64,000 nt of DNA from Aphis gossypii (lineage: Eukaryota; Arthropoda; Insecta; Hemiptera; Aphididae): positions 1-64,000 of the forward strand of contig NW_026083058.1 in NCBI RefSeq assembly GCF_020184175.1. The letters are read 5' to 3'. Numbering within the stretch: position 1 is the stretch's first letter; the number at the start of each line of letters is the position of its first letter. A program made the translations under genes and the position numbers. The notes under the pieces were generated by a model, which was not told the DNA's origin, did no database searches, and saw only the letters and a program-made list of their open reading frames with translations. Positions 10,188 to 21,689 of this stretch are shown here, in pieces.

Positions 10188-11111
10188 ATGTCTACGGATA
10201 ATCTTAATTCACCCGTAGTCTCTGACCAGCAAATGTTGCTCAGATCTGCCAAGTCTTCAGTTCCGTCTTCAGTTCCGCCTTTAGTTCCGCCTTCACCCAC
10301 CCCACTATCGTCTGAAGAATTTAATCGAGTAATTTCGGTCATGCGTAAAACTCAGGATGCTACTCTTGCTCAATGTAAGGCTCTATCCCTTTCATTCAAT
10401 AAAAAGTTTTGTGAACTTCAAGCTAGTGTTGACTCACTAGCTTCACAAATTGTTGATGTAAGAGCAGACAATACCTCTCTTCGTAACGAACTTTCTTCTC
10501 TTAACAATAGGATCGGTGTCATTGAATCTGACGTGGGTAAATTGCCCTCCTCATCTGGGGACAATATTCCTCAGCTTCTTCAAGAACTATCAGAAAGAGA
10601 AAAATGTTCTTTTAATGCCATCGTCCACGGACTTATTGAATCTTCTGCTACTATACCAACTGTACGTTTATCTGATGACCTACAGCATCTGTCTGAGTCC
10701 ATTCTACCACTTGCTATGTCTCTGCCTGCAGATGTGAAGATGATAAGGTTGGGTCGCACTATTGGTAAGAACCCTCGCCCATTAAAAGTCATATTTTCAT
10801 CAAAGAACACTTCCCAACAATTCATTAAGGACTTTTTAACCGGTATGCGCTCTCGTGCTGCTACCGACCCACCATTGTTGGTGTCTGTTGTTCGTGATCG
10901 TACATTAATGGAACGTCAACAAGTACGTCAGGTTTATGCCGATTTGGAACAGCGTAGGAAGAACGGAGAAAATAATATAATGGTCAGACATTTCAACGGC
11001 GTTCCTTCCATTGTCCAGGCAAATAAGGATTTTCAATTAAACCATACTGCTCATCGTCATGTCACCCTTGCAAAAACTAACCAGCTTGAACCACCCAGGG
11101 ACCTGTGGTGA
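10188..11111 (+). CDS. ORF1 protein of CR1/Jockey-group retrotransposon
   Basis: A single open frame of 307 residues starts at ATG 10188. The N-terminal third is Ser/Pro-rich with a short repeated VPPxVPP-like segment. Residues about 65-115 have heptad-like Leu/Ile spacing (SLASQIVDVRADNTSLRNEL) consistent with a coiled coil. The C-terminal half includes IRLGRTIGKNPRPLKVIFSS and IKDFLTGMRSR, resembling the RRM-like/C-terminal domain of ORF1 proteins that bind RNA. No zinc knuckle is visible. It overlaps the start of ORF2 by about 53 nt in another frame. It is the only intact ORF of this element. Confidence 0.75.
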   Translation: MSTDNLNSPVVSDQQMLLRSAKSSVPSSVPPLVPPSPTPLSSEEFNRVISVMRKTQDATLAQCKALSLSFNKKFCELQASVDSLASQIVDVRADNTSLRNELSSLNNRIGVIESDVGKLPSSSGDNIPQLLQELSEREKCSFNAIVHGLIESSATIPTVRLSDDLQHLSESILPLAMSLPADVKMIRLGRTIGKNPRPLKVIFSSKNTSQQFIKDFLTGMRSRAATDPPLLVSVVRDRTLMERQQVRQVYADLEQRRKNGENNIMVRHFNGVPSIVQANKDFQLNHTAHRHVTLAKTNQLEPPRDLW

Positions 11112-14050
11112 CGTCAGTCAATCATCATCATATCTCATCGATCCTCAATGTTTTCATTTGGTACCCCTGGCTTCATGTTATCTTTGTAAATTATCTGTTA
11201 ATACATCTACTGTATTTTTTGATTTTGTATACAGCTTTAAAAATAATAATCATTTGAATTGTAATCTAAATAGTTTAAACATTTTCTACCAAAATGTCCG
11301 TGAGTTAAAAACTAAATTAAGTAATTTTAGAAGTTCTATTCCCCTTTTTATTTGTTATGACGTTATTATCCTCACAGAAACATGGCTCTCTTCTGACGTC
11401 CATAACTCTGAACTTGGGCTCATTGGCTATCAAATCTTCAGGGTTGACAGAAATTATCTTAAGAGTAACTACTCACGAGGAGGTGGTGTTCTCATTGAAA
11501 TCAAGTCTTATATTAAAACATCTCTTATCTGTACAAACCTTAACACGCTCGAGCAAGTATATACCCTTCTGTCCATTAATTCATTTAAAATTCTTATAGG
11601 TGCAGTTTACTTACCACCTATGTCCGCGCTCCCAGATTTTGAGGCCCATACCAGCTCTTCGAACACTTAATATCATCTACCAACCCTACATCTATTCTTG
11701 TCTGTGGTGACTATAATCTACCTCTTATTAAATGGTCCAAAAGCAATCAAGGTCTTTTCGCATCTGGTACCATTTCTAACACTTCTACTCATCTTGTCGA
11801 TTCTTTCTCGTACTATAATTTTTACCAGCTCAATCAAGTGCCTAATGCCCGTGGATGCCTTCTTGACCTTGTATTTTCTAGTTTTGACACACCTACTGTC
11901 CAACTTGCCAACACTCCAATCGTTTCTCCGGATTCTTACCACCCACCTTTGTATCTTTTCCATTTCCAACTCCGATAACTGCTCAAGACACACATAAATA
12001 CCGTGATTATAAATCGGCTGATTATAAATCCATGCTCCGTTATCTAGTATCGTTTGATTGGGAAAATACTTTTTCGCTTTATTCGGTCGATGATTCCGCT
12101 GTTGTCTTTAACGATGCACTTCTAAGCTCTATTAATAAGTTTGTTCCCATCAAAGTTTTTTCACCTTCTAAATTTCCTCAATGGACATCCACAATTCTCA
12201 AAAATCTTATAATAACCAAGAAGAAAGCCCATGCAGTTTATAAGCGAACCAAGTCGATATCTGATTATCTTGTTTTCTCTGAATATAGAGCAAAATGTAA
12301 ACGCCAATCAAAAGTTGATTACTCTGCTCATATTAGACATACCGAGGAGGCCCTATCATCTTCCCCCTCCAAATTCTGGAAATTTGTAAATAATCTAAAA
12401 CAGAAACCTCCAATTCCGTCATCACTCCATCTCGGTAATATTGCCTCAAATACTCCAACTGAATCAGCTAATCTGTTTTCAACTCATTTCTCCTCGACGT
12501 TCAACTCCTCGGCTCTCCAACTTCCACCATTTACTGGCTCATCTGAATACTTATCCTATGAACTTCCTTCCGATATAACGTTTACTGTCGACGATGTTTT
12601 TTCCGCTCTTAAATCGCTAAAAAATACTTACTCTAATGGTCCAGATGACATATCCGCTCAATGCTTGTACAATTGTCGTTTTTCTATTGCTTATCCAATT
12701 TATTTACTATTCAGGCGTTCATTAGATTTAGGTATTTTTCCTAAGGTTTGGAAAATATCTTCTATAGCACCTGTTCTGAAATCTGGTGACGCTTCTGATA
12801 TCCAAAACTACAGACCAATTTCTATTATACCACGTATTGGTAAATTATTTGAATCAATTGTATACTCCAGAATAAAGCGTAGTCTTAATCATCTTATTAT
12901 AAGTGAGCAGCATGGTTTTAGATCGCATAAATCAACCGTAACAAGTGGTGTTACCTTCTCTTCCTATTTATCAGAAGTTATCGAACACAGAGGTCAGGTA
13001 GATGTAATCTTTACAGACTTTAATAAAGCATTTGACACAGTGGACCACGATTGCCTAATAATGGTGCTTAAGTCTTTAGGCATTGGGAATCCCCTTCTAT
13101 CTTGGTTGCACTCTTACATCACAGATAGAAAACAATTCATAAAAATCAAAAATGCTGTTTCGGAGTTAGCTGTGATACCATCTGGAGTCCCTCAAGGAGG
13201 CCACCTTAGTCCTCTTTTATTTATTCTGTTTGTAAACTCGATAACCAAATGGATCACTAAGGCTAAACTCCTTCTTTTTGCTGATGACATAAAAATATTC
13301 CTTAAAATAGACAATCTTAATCAATGTCATATCCTACAGTCAGAACTAGATATTTTTGCAAGTTGGGCGTACTCCATAGGTCTCAGCCTTAATATAAGCA
13401 AATGTCATGTTATGTCGTTTTCTAGGCAGCGATCTCCTATCCACCACAACTATTCTCTAAATGGCACTTCTCTTAACCATGTCTTCCTCTATAAAGATCT
13501 TGGTATTCATTACTCACCATCGTTAAATTTTGAGCACCATATAAATGTCACTGTAGGTAAAGCTTTAAAAGTACTGGGTTTTATTAAACGCAATACTAAT
13601 CAGTTTTCTTCGGCTCGTTGTCTCTGCACATTGTACTTCTCATTAGTACGTTCTATATTAGAATACGGTGTGGTGGTGTGGCATCCCTACCTAGCTAAAG
13701 ACGAACTAAGACTCGAGCGTGTACAAAATAGATTTCTTTCCTACATTGCCTACATAATGAAGATACCTCACCCTACGCATGACTAGTCCTTAATTCGTAG
13801 TTCTTTGGGAATACCAATGCTGTCAACTCGTCGACAAGATGCTGATGAGCACTTTATAACCTCGCTCCTAGGTGGTACCTTAGATGCACCCGATCTCCTC
13901 TCTAAAATATGTCTTCGTATCCCTTCCTCCTTCTCCAGAAATCACGCACTCTTCCAAATTCCAACTCACAATACATTATATGGACATAATCACCCCTTGC
14001 ACAGGATGCTTCGTACTCTGAACAATCTTAATTTTGATTTTAATAAGTAA
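11059..14050 (+). pseudogene. ORF2 endonuclease/RT of CR1/Jockey-group element
   Basis: The endonuclease begins NIFYQNVRELKTK with IILTETWLSS, and after a frameshift near 11645 gives ILVCGDYNLPLIKW. The frame shifts again near 11965. RT motifs are intact within 12032-13786: NYRPISIIPRIGKLFE, QHGFRSHKSTVTS, IFTDFNKAFDTVDHDC, PSGVPQGGHLSPLLF and LLFADDIKIF. A TAG at 13784-13786 interrupts the same frame, which then continues to TAA at 14048-14050. The absence of RNase H and the C-terminal HxLxR-type ending fit the CR1/Jockey group. The enzyme would cut target DNA and copy the element RNA. Confidence 0.85.
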
Positions 14051-14252
14051 TTAAATAATATCATTGTTATAAATATGTTGTATTATAGTTTTATATTACT
14101 AAATTAAGGTATTACCATTTAGTTTATATTATGTTGTGTTTTTTTTCCATATGCTCTAATTTTGTGTGTATTTGTATTATTATATTTTTGTTATATCTAT
14201 TAATTTAAACTTAATCTGTTAATTAAAAATTGCCGTTTGGCGTTTATATATT

Positions 14253-14270
14253 ATAAATAAATAAATAACA
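14253..14270 (+). repeat. Tandem ATAAATAA-type 3' tail
   Basis: The element ends with a short run of ATAA/TAAA units just before ACTAGT. Microsatellite-like tails rather than poly(A) are characteristic of CR1/L2-type elements. Confidence 0.7.
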
Positions 14271-14302
14271 ACTAGTGAATGTACACTTTTATCATAAGCC
14301 TG

Positions 14303-15416
14303 TTATGATTTATTTTTTGCTTCAATTAAATGTTTACTCGCTATCTGTCTTGCATCTTGCATCCTGCCGCGTAAATCATGTACATAATCATTATAATTAT
14401 ATGCATTATGATTTCTGTTCGCCAACTGTGATGGAATGGTAGGTTGGATGCCGAACACCAACTCGTATGGTGTAAATTTGTGTGACGTGTGAGGTGTTGT
14501 GTTATAAGTATACATAGCAAAACATATGTACTCACACCAATTGTTTTTCTTAAGGTCACTGAAATTTCTTTAAAATTGTGGTGTCGTTTGTAATTTATTT
14601 ATCCCCAACATCTTACACATTTTAAAAACGTCAGATAAAAAATTTGAACCTTCATCACTAAGTACCTTATTTGGGATTCCGAAATAACAAACAAATTTTT
14701 TCTACAAACGTCTTTGCGATTGTAGTTGCGTCCGTTGCTTTGATTGGAAACGCTGCTGAAAACTTAGTTAAGTCGTCTTGAAGCGTCAAAATGTGTGTAT
14801 GCTCGTTTTCTGAATTTGGCAGGGGTCCCACTATGTCAAGTGCTACCCTCTCGAAAGCCTTTGTAGATGTCGTTATTACCATTGGTTGACGTATTTTTCT
14901 TTTTTCTTTGTTTACTTGGCATTTCTTGCAATTGTTAACAAATTTCCGTACATCTTTCTTCATATTTTTCCAGTATACCCACATTTTTAATCTTTTAATC
15001 GTCCTTGATACTCCTTGATGACCGCCTATACAAGTTATGTGTTGTTCTTCAATTAATATCTGCTTTTGTTCTTCTTTTATTTCATAATCCGTGTATATAT
15101 TTATCTGAATATTAGTATTTCTGAAAATATAACGAATCATACTTCTGACAACGTCAAAATTTAGATTCGACATTATCTTTGTTATTGCTAATTTGAATAT
15201 ACCTTTGTTAATACATACATTTTTTATATTGTTTAATGTGTTATAGAGTTCTGTATACTTTGGACTCTGATTAAACTGTTTATGAGAAATAGCGTATAAA
15301 TATTTTTTATTATTATCGTTTAGCACTGTGACTTCTGCTACTGCGTTTGATCTCGAAACTTGTTTTCCAATGTGACCTAATTCTTTAATATAATCTCTTA
15401 ATATGTGTAATCTCAA
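14303..15416 (-). pseudogene. Gypsy integrase (zinc-binding and catalytic core)
   Basis: The minus-strand frame 15416-14667 includes the HHCC zinc-binding region (GGHQGVSRTIKRLKMW ... NNCKKCQVNK) and the first catalytic aspartate in ERVALDIVGPLPNS. A frameshift around 14660 moves the second catalytic block (LSDEGSNF) into another frame. The segment 14515-14303 continues with TPYELVFG. A stop lies just before the CR1-like insertion point. Integrase joins the LTR ends to target DNA. This copy is inactive. Confidence 0.8.
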
Positions 15417-15656
15417 CGTTAGATCACCTGGTATTGTTATTAATTCACTAAAGTCGTTTAGAATATTAGTATATGTTTCATTTAATTATTTAACGTTCCT
15501 ATTAATATATATATTTTTTGAATTCATAAAATCTTCAAAAGTCATAATTTCTGGTTCGTTTGTCCTAATTAAACATATTCGTGATAATGCGTCCGCATTT
15601 CCATTTTCTCTCCCAGGCTTGTAAATTATCTCATAATCAAATTCTTATAATAAGAT

Positions 15657-17305
15657 TCACCATCTAGCTAATCTAGAATTCATATCTGATACATTGAATA
15701 ACCAAACTAATGGTCGGTGATCGGTAACTATTTTGAATTTTGTACCCCATAAATAAGGACGGAAATATTTAATACCGAAAACGATACTGAAACACTCCTT
15801 TTCAATTGTGAAATAGTTTACTTCACTTTTATTCAATATTCTAGATGCGTATGCTATTGGTTTATCTTCTCCAATTTCACCATGAGATAACACACAGCCT
15901 AATGCAAAGTTGGATGCGTCCGTTGTTAATATAAATTATTTCTTTAAATCTGGATAGATTAGTATTGGTTTTGTAGTCAATAAATATTTTAACTTTTCAA
16001 ACGAGTTTTGACAAACATCGCCCCGAATAAATTCTGTGTTTTTCTTAAGTAAATTTGTTAACGGTTTCGCAATTTTTGCATAATCTTCGATATACTTCCT
16101 GTAATATCCAGTTAAACCCAGAAATCCTTTTATGTCCGTTTGATTTTTAGGAATTGGTACGTTTTTGACACATATAATTTTGTTCTCATCTGGTTGTAAT
16201 CCTTTTTCTGACAGTTTGTGTCCTAGATATGTCACTTCTTTACGTAAAAAATGGCACTATGTGGTTGTAATTTGAGATTGTTCTCCCGAAATCATCCAAA
16301 AATTAACTTTAATTTTCTTATCATTGATTCTAATGATTCTGCACTTATGACAATGTCATCTAAATATGTGTACATATTTAAATCTTTGCATCCAGATATT
16401 AATGCATGCATCAGTTCTGAAAAAACTGCCGGTGTGGTTTTTAAACCAAATGGCATTTTTATCCATTCCCAATGACCCGTATAGTTCGAGAATGCCGTCT
16501 TATGCGTATCGCATGGATGGATTGAAATTTGATGATAACCGTTTGCCATATCAAGTGTAGAAAAATATTTTGAATGCCCCAACTTATCTAGTATGTCTGT
16601 AATTAATGGTAAAGGACATGAGTTGCCTTCCGTGATTAAATTTAACTTTCTGAAATCCACGCACAATCTGAATTTTTTTTTCTCCGTCTATGCCTGTTTT
16701 CTTTGGTACTAGTATTAATGGATGATTCCATGGTGAATTACTTTTGACGATTACTTGTTGTTATTCCAGTTCCGAAATTTATCTATTGATTTCCACTTTT
16801 TGTTGTTCAGCCAGTCTATATTGTCTTATGTTAATCAGTGGATGATTTGGTGGTGTGATTATTCTGTGTGTAACTAAATCCGTTCCGACAATTTTGTCTC
16901 CTTCGACGTAGAATATATCTGAATATTCGTAACATAGATCGATTAACGCCTTCAATTCCATGCTATTTATATGGTCCGTAATAAGTTGTTCTATAATGTT
17001 TTGTTTCTATCCGTAAATTTGACGTCTTGACTTTGACCTATATTGTTAGCTTCGAAGTACTTGATTGACGTAATTGGTTCGTAAATTTGTTCCTGTTTTA
17101 TTTCTGCTGATTTTGTATATACCTCCCAATTAGTATTATCTAACTGTGATGCCTGTAATTGTACACTATTTTCAGAAATATTAATTATGTTCGCGTATAC
17201 ACTGCTATCTGTGCACGTGCTTAACGTAGTACCAATCCACAAAGTGTCTGATAAATTTTGTTTATCAACTATAATATCATTGTTATTTAATTTGTTACCA
17301 TTCAT
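15657..17305 (-). pseudogene. Gypsy reverse transcriptase and RNase H, fragmented
   Basis: The polymerase reading is split over several frames: 17305-16991 and 16961-16779 (protease-RT linker), 16666-16292 (RT palm), 16235-15936 (RT thumb) and 15893-15657 (RNase H). The palm contains CVDFRKLNLIT, STLDMANGYHQI, MPFGLKTTPAVF and the catalytic YLDD. The thumb shows FLGLTGYYRKYI. The RNase H segment has KPIAYASRILNKSE and VTDHRPLVWL but its first acidic region falls in a frame change. The domain order is as in errantivirus/17.6-like Gypsy elements. Confidence 0.85.
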
Positions 17306-17346
17306 TTTTATTGGTACAACATTATTCGATCTCGGAGGAATACAGA

Positions 17347-17634
17347 TTACGTTTTCTTTATTGAAAATGTAGTGTCGTTATAATCATTACCATTAATCCG
17401 TAGATTAATTTTAATTATGCCTAAATTCGTAATAGGAGTTTCATGAATACCTTCTAATTTACTCGTTTTCATCTCAATAGGTACATCATTATTAACAGCT
17501 GAGATTTTAATTATATTTAAATCTGCACCTGTATCAATTAAAAACATATTTTCAAACGTCCTCAGTGAGTGTGAATGTACTTTAACCTGATTTTTTAATA
17601 ATTCAATAATCTGTTTTTCTTCGTTCCTACACAT
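17347..17634 (-). pseudogene. Gypsy aspartic protease
   Basis: A 95-residue frame contains FLIDTGADLNIIK, the DTG active-site motif of retroviral-type aspartic proteases, followed by a hydrophobic-Gly region expected for the flap and second half. It lies between the gag knuckles and the RT, as in a Gag-Pol precursor, and would process that precursor. Confidence 0.75.
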
Positions 17635-17694
17635 TAAAATTTGGTTATCTTTTACATTACCAATAGTCTTAATATCAGCCGTTGACCCTTAGTT

Positions 17695-18500
17695 CTATTT
17701 AGCTTTTTTTTCGTTATTATATTTTAATTTCCGACAATCTTTCATAATATGACCTGGTTTCTTACAATAATTGCACAACATTGCACTACTTGTAAAACTA
17801 TACTCTTTTTTAATAACCGAATCTATCTGATTACTTCTCTCAGCTCTACTCGATTTTCTAGGTTTCCTACAATCTTTACTTAAATGTCCTAGCCCATCGC
17901 AATTATAGCACTTTGGCTTAAAAACGGAATTAGAATTTTCATTTACGGATTCATACTTTGGTTTCGAATTATTATAAGCTTGTTCCTCTTCCAACGCTGC
18001 TTTAATCATCTCATCTCAAGTTTTAAATTGCATAGCACCTAATACTGTTCTAATCGAATGAAACAACCCGTCTACGAATATATTTTGAGCTTGGCTAGTT
18101 AATACACTCGCTATAATCCTACTTTCCTCTGCATTCTTATTTTTAGTCATTCATTAATTAATTGATGTAATGCTAATTTTACCCTTGCCGCATAATCAGT
18201 ATTTTTCTCAGATTTACCCTGTGTAATTGACGTTAGCTGTTTTGTTAAATACGTATCTGAATAATTGTTCCCAAAATTCGCCCTTAGAATTTGTATTAAT
18301 TCTTTATAATTTCTAATCTCTTTGTGTTCGGTTACGCATTGTGCTTTCCCCGATAAATTGCACATTAATGCCTCAAAGACACCACCTGTTATAACATCGA
18401 CAATATGTATAAATACGAATTTACATTTTTTTTTCGAAAAGATTAAGATCTTGGGTTGGTAACCCAGCGAATTCTGGTAACATTCTGAAAACATTATCAA
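17695..18500 (-). pseudogene. Gypsy Gag with two CCHC knuckles
   Basis: The capsid-like portion (18500-18147) includes FEALMCNLSGKAQ and ELIQILRANFGNNYSD. The frame then shifts and contains an in-frame TGA near 18020. The segment 18009-17695 carries CYNCDGLGHLSKDC and CNYCKKPGHIMKDC, two zinc knuckles for RNA packaging. The 5' end of gag is separated from the LTR by the mariner insertion just upstream, at 18648. Confidence 0.8.
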
Positions 18501-18645
18501 AGTTAAGTTTGTTCATTTAACCAATTTCTAGTTGCCCGACTAAGTTTTGTAAATGGGACAAATAGTTGTCTCTTTGGACACCCTCCGTTACACTACGAGA
18601 TAAATTGAAAAACCACTCTAACTCTAGATCAATTACCGACATAAA

Positions 18646-18647
18646 TA
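18646..18647. repeat. TA target duplication, left of mariner
   Basis: TA at 18646-18647 and TA at 19967-19968 flank the two inverted termini, the target duplication of Tc1/mariner transposons. Confidence 0.85.
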
Positions 18648-19966
18648 CGAGGTGTGTTCAATAAATACCCAGACTAAAATTATTACAGAAAAACTTTTAG
18701 TGTTATCGCTAATATTGTTATACCAAAATAAACTAGAGATAATGACCATTATTACAGTATATAACAATAATCATTATCTCAAATCAGTAATCGACAATAC
18801 GTGTTCAAAGTTGGTCGTTTTGTATAAAATTGCGATTTTACGATGGATAATATTACGGAGCAACGTGCGTGTATTAAATTTTGTTTCAAAATTGGTAAAA
18901 ATGCTACGGAAACTTTTGAAATGATTAAATTGGCTTTTGGAGATGTTTCACTAAGCCGTTGTGTAACTTTTGACTGGTTCAAAGTTTTAAAGAAGGTCGG
19001 ATATCCATTGAAGATGATCATCGTTCTGGGCGTCCATTATCATCAAAAACAAATGATACCGTTGATCTTGTTCGAAACAAAATTAGAAACGATCGAAGAT
19101 TAACTGTTAGAGAAGTAGCCAATGAAGTTGGTATATCAATTGGCACTTGTCATTCAATTTTATCAGATGAATTGGGTATGAGAAGAGTGTCCGCAAAATT
19201 AGTACCAAAGTTGTTAACGGAGGAGCAAATGGAACATCGCATTGAAGTGTGTTTAGAACTAAAAATCGGGTTTCTAGTGACCCAAATTTTATAAAATCAA
19301 TTATTACGGGTGATGAAACATGGGTATATGGATATGATCCTGAAACCAAAGTGCAATCATCGCAATGGAAGACCGCAAATTCACCTCGTCCAAAAAAATG
19401 TCGTCAGGTCCGATCAAACATCAAAGCAATGCTCATTGTTTTTTTTGATTTTTTTGGTTTAGTTCATTATGAGTTTGTACCTACGGGTCAGACAATAAAT
19501 CAAGTGTTCTATAAACAAGTATTAGAAAGATTAAGAGAGAAAGTACGCCGTAAAAGACCAGAAGTGTGGAAATCAAAGTCATGGTTTTTGCACCATGACA
19601 ATGCACCAGCGCATTCAGCACTTTCCATACGTGAATTTTTGGCATCTAAAAATATACCAGTGGTACCTCATCCACCATATTCACCAGACTTAGCTCCGTG
19701 TGATTTTTTTTTGTTTCCGAGATTAAAAAGTACCCTCAAAGGCCATAGATTCGAAGACGTTAACGAAACTATCCATAACGCGACACAAGAGCTAAAGGCT
19801 ATAACTATGGAGGAAATTCAAAGGTGTTTCAAAAAGTGGCAAGACCGTTGGGATCATTGTATCGAAGCTAAAGGACACTATTTTGAAGGTGATCCATTTA
19901 AATAAATTGTAAGTTTGAAATATAATTTTTAATAAATTTTGTCTGGTATTTATTGAACACACCTCG
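18648..19966 (+). mobile_element. Mariner transposon with complete termini
   Basis: A 1319-bp element has terminal inverted repeats CGAGGTGTGTTCAATAAATA at the left and its complement TATTTATTGAACACACCTCG at the right, with TA duplications outside. Length and termini fit a standard mariner. The single transposase gene runs left to right. Its insertion splits the 5' leader of the minus-strand Gypsy element, so it arrived later. Confidence 0.95.
18843..19905 (+). pseudogene. Mariner transposase (D,D34D) with two small frameshifts
   Basis: ATG 18843 opens the N-terminal HTH region; the frame is lost near 18985 where a T run looks one base short, then regained and lost again near 19265 where an A run looks one base short. 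The frame 19249-19905 has all catalytic blocks: ITGDETWVYGYD (first Asp), HHDNAPAH (second Asp) and YSPDLAPCDFFLFP (third Asp, 34 residues after the second). The protein ends with YFEGDPFK. Both defects are single-base losses in homopolymers, so the copy is either recently dead or affected by sequence error. Confidence 0.9.
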
Positions 19967-20331
19967 TATAAAATATTATATTACCACAAGTTTTGCATAA
20001 CTTTGAAGTTGGATTTTCTCGATTTTGACTAGATTTTCTGATTTTGACTTAAATGTTGATTGAATTTGATTGTATTTGACTTGCTCCGTTGATTTTATTT
20101 GACTCGTACGGTTGATTTACTAATACTTGATTTGTTTGAAGTTTCTACTATTCTTTTTTTTCTTGACGTTGTATTGAAATTCGACTTGAATTAGACTTAA
20201 TTTTGATTCAAAGTGTTTTAACAAAATTTCGACGAGTTTGTTGATTGATATAGTATTAACCAAATCAATTTTTAAGCTTGACTTCGACACACCGCTGCCA
20301 CCAAAATGTTGTAACGTGTCCAGCAAGCACT

Positions 20332-20717
20332 TGTAACAATTGAGGTAAGGATTGAAATAAAGTATACGAGTATGAATAATACCAGTATACTTATATATTT
20401 TTACAATACATATAACAAACGTAAATTTAAAGTAAAACGTCGTTCGTGTCCCAAGGCAGACTCACCGAATCTCTGATGCCCTTCTCTATTTAAGCTAATC
20501 GTTTCACCTTGTTATGATCACGCCACTTGGATTATAAATCGCGCATGCATAACCTATTGATCTATTCCACTATTTGTATACATTATAATATTGTTTTTGC
20601 GAACGTCGGCGTTCGTACCTTGTTATACATTCGCTACGTTTTATATACGTAATGATATTATGCATAAATACAATATTTTATATAATATTAATAAATTTAC
20701 TAATGAGGATCATTACA
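20332..20717 (-). repeat. 5' LTR of the nested Gypsy element
   Basis: On the minus strand the LTR starts TGTAATGATCCTC and ends CAATTGTTACA, giving TGTAA...TTACA termini, 386 bp. An alternative end 22 bp further in, CACGTTACA at 20310, would make it 408 bp. Immediately inside lies TTTTGGTGGCAGCGG, which resembles the usual Gypsy primer-binding/leader start. No second LTR is present to fix the boundary. Confidence 0.7.
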
Positions 20718-20746
20718 GCGCCTAGAAGAAAATGAAAATTGTTTAC

Positions 20747-20971
20747 TTACCCATCGTCGTTAACTGTTACTTCAAGATCAGGATATTCAAGACCAGATAC
20801 TCCTCTTCGAAGTCGATCTAATTCGATATATTTGGTTTTGTGTTTAAATTTCAAATGGTTCCATAGATTGGTTGTATTTGAACCAGAGTTGACATAGTGT
20901 TTAGAACAGAGTTTACAAATAACTTTAATGCCATTTTCATGTTTAGTGAAAACTTGCCATACTTCACTCAT
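20747..20971 (-). CDS. BED zinc-finger exon of a hAT-like gene
   Basis: The minus-strand ATG at 20971 opens a frame beginning SEVWQVFTKHENG, then CKLCSKHY and TTNLWNHLKFKHK. This is the W...F..C-x2-C...L..H-x4-H pattern of a BED finger that binds DNA in hAT transposases and ZBED proteins. The frame ends at GATG|GGTAAGTAA, a good splice donor, so this is exon 1 of a longer gene. The Gypsy LTR at 20717 lies right behind the donor, in the intron; the following exons are not identifiable in the window. Confidence 0.7.
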   Translation of the reverse strand: MSEVWQVFTKHENGIKVICKLCSKHYVNSGSNTTNLWNHLKFKHKTKYIELDRLRRGVSGLEYPDLEVTVNDDG

Positions 20972-21261
20972 CTTGATTCTGTAAATCTTGACAACAGTTG
21001 TTTGTAAGTTCGTTCAACAATTATTAATCCTACCAAATTATTAATTTATTATGATTTACTTAATATTAGTTAAGTAGGTATATATAAATTAAAATTGGAA
21101 GAAAAATAAATAACATTTAGTTTTCTAAGTTATTGCTGTACTTACCTTTTTTTTTTTTGTTATAAAATATGGTCGTTACTTGTTACTTGTTATTTTTATT
21201 TTACTCATAGATTTTCACTGTACAACTTAATAACTGATGTATTAAATCAACGTGTTCATAA

Positions 21262-21480
21262 AGGTACGGTTTCCTAGCTGCGGCCAGCCGCAGCGGCTAG
21301 CCGTTAGACTCACGCAGTTCGACTGGTGCTATTTATAATTCCGAGCGTGGTTTCCAACATGCGATCGACGTTTGCGTTTCATAAATAGTCGTTGCGGCTT
21401 GCGACTATAGTGATCAGAAAGCAGTATACTGCGTGAGTCGTGTTGCGTGCGATAATATTATTTTTAATTCTTAATTTTTG
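21262..21480 (+). repeat. GC-rich terminal region of a probable Harbinger-like element
   Basis: After TAA the sequence begins AGGTACGGTTTCCTAGCTGC and contains a short palindrome-like GGCCAGCCGCAGCGGCTAGCC block and other CG-rich words, unlike the AT-rich flanks. It precedes a MADF-coding exon. PIF/Harbinger elements use 3-bp TWA targets and often carry a MADF/Myb gene. The partner terminus was not found, so the assignment is inference. Confidence 0.4.
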
Positions 21481-21494
21481 TTTATAATAATCTA

Positions 21495-21639
21495 CATTTT
21501 TATCGAACGATGATGAAGTTTTGGTCGAAGAAGTTGGGAAGCAACCTGTGTTGTATGACAGCTCCCATGATAAATATCAAGACATAATATAGAAATATGT
21601 GATATGGAACATTATTTCATCGATAGTTGGAAAATCAAG
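21495..21639 (+). pseudogene. MADF-domain exon 1
   Basis: The frame reads NDDEVLVEEVGKQPVLYD with SSHDKYQD, the beginning of a MADF (Myb/SANT-like) DNA-binding domain, then an in-frame TAG and a donor AG|GTAAGT at 21639/21640. It joins with the exon at 27858-28008, which supplies the rest of the domain. The intron between them holds two nested hAT elements. Confidence 0.65.
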
Positions 21640-21689
21640 TAAGTTTCACAAATTAGATTAATTTTAACCTGTGCTTTTGGAAACTATTG

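Larger units (their letters stand above)
9731..14270 (+). mobile_element. Full-length CR1/Jockey-group non-LTR retrotransposon
   Basis: A 4540-bp element lies between two ACTAGT copies. It contains a 5' UTR of about 450 nt, ORF1 (10188-11111), an overlapping ORF2 with endonuclease and RT but no RNase H, a 3' UTR and a tail of ATAAATAAATAAATAAC-type repeats. The tandem tail and the RT motifs favour the CR1/L2/Daphne-like side of the Jockey superfamily; the exact clade is not certain. ORF2 has two frameshifts and one stop, so the copy is probably inactive, but it is otherwise complete and likely much younger than the Gypsy it interrupts. Confidence 0.8.
9560..20717 (-). mobile_element. Gypsy (Ty3-type) LTR retrotransposon, nested and 3'-truncated
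   Basis: On the minus strand the order is 5' LTR (20332-20717), primer region, gag with two knuckles, protease, RT, RNase H, integrase, then the integrase C-terminus at 9600-9724. It is interrupted by a mariner (18648-19966) and by a CR1/Jockey-group element (9731-14270). No env and no 3' LTR are visible; the left boundary is estimated. Several stops and frameshifts affect every domain, so the element is inactive. Confidence 0.85.

Noticed and set aside
11698..11997. Plus-strand 99-aa ORF in the CR1-like endonuclease
   Set aside because: The endonuclease motif (GDYNLPLIKW) lies in another frame; this is a shadow.
20310..20331. LTR end at 20310 instead of 20332
   Set aside because: Both CACGTTACA (20310) and TTGTTACA (20332) are possible ends; without the second LTR I kept the shorter one and noted the alternative.
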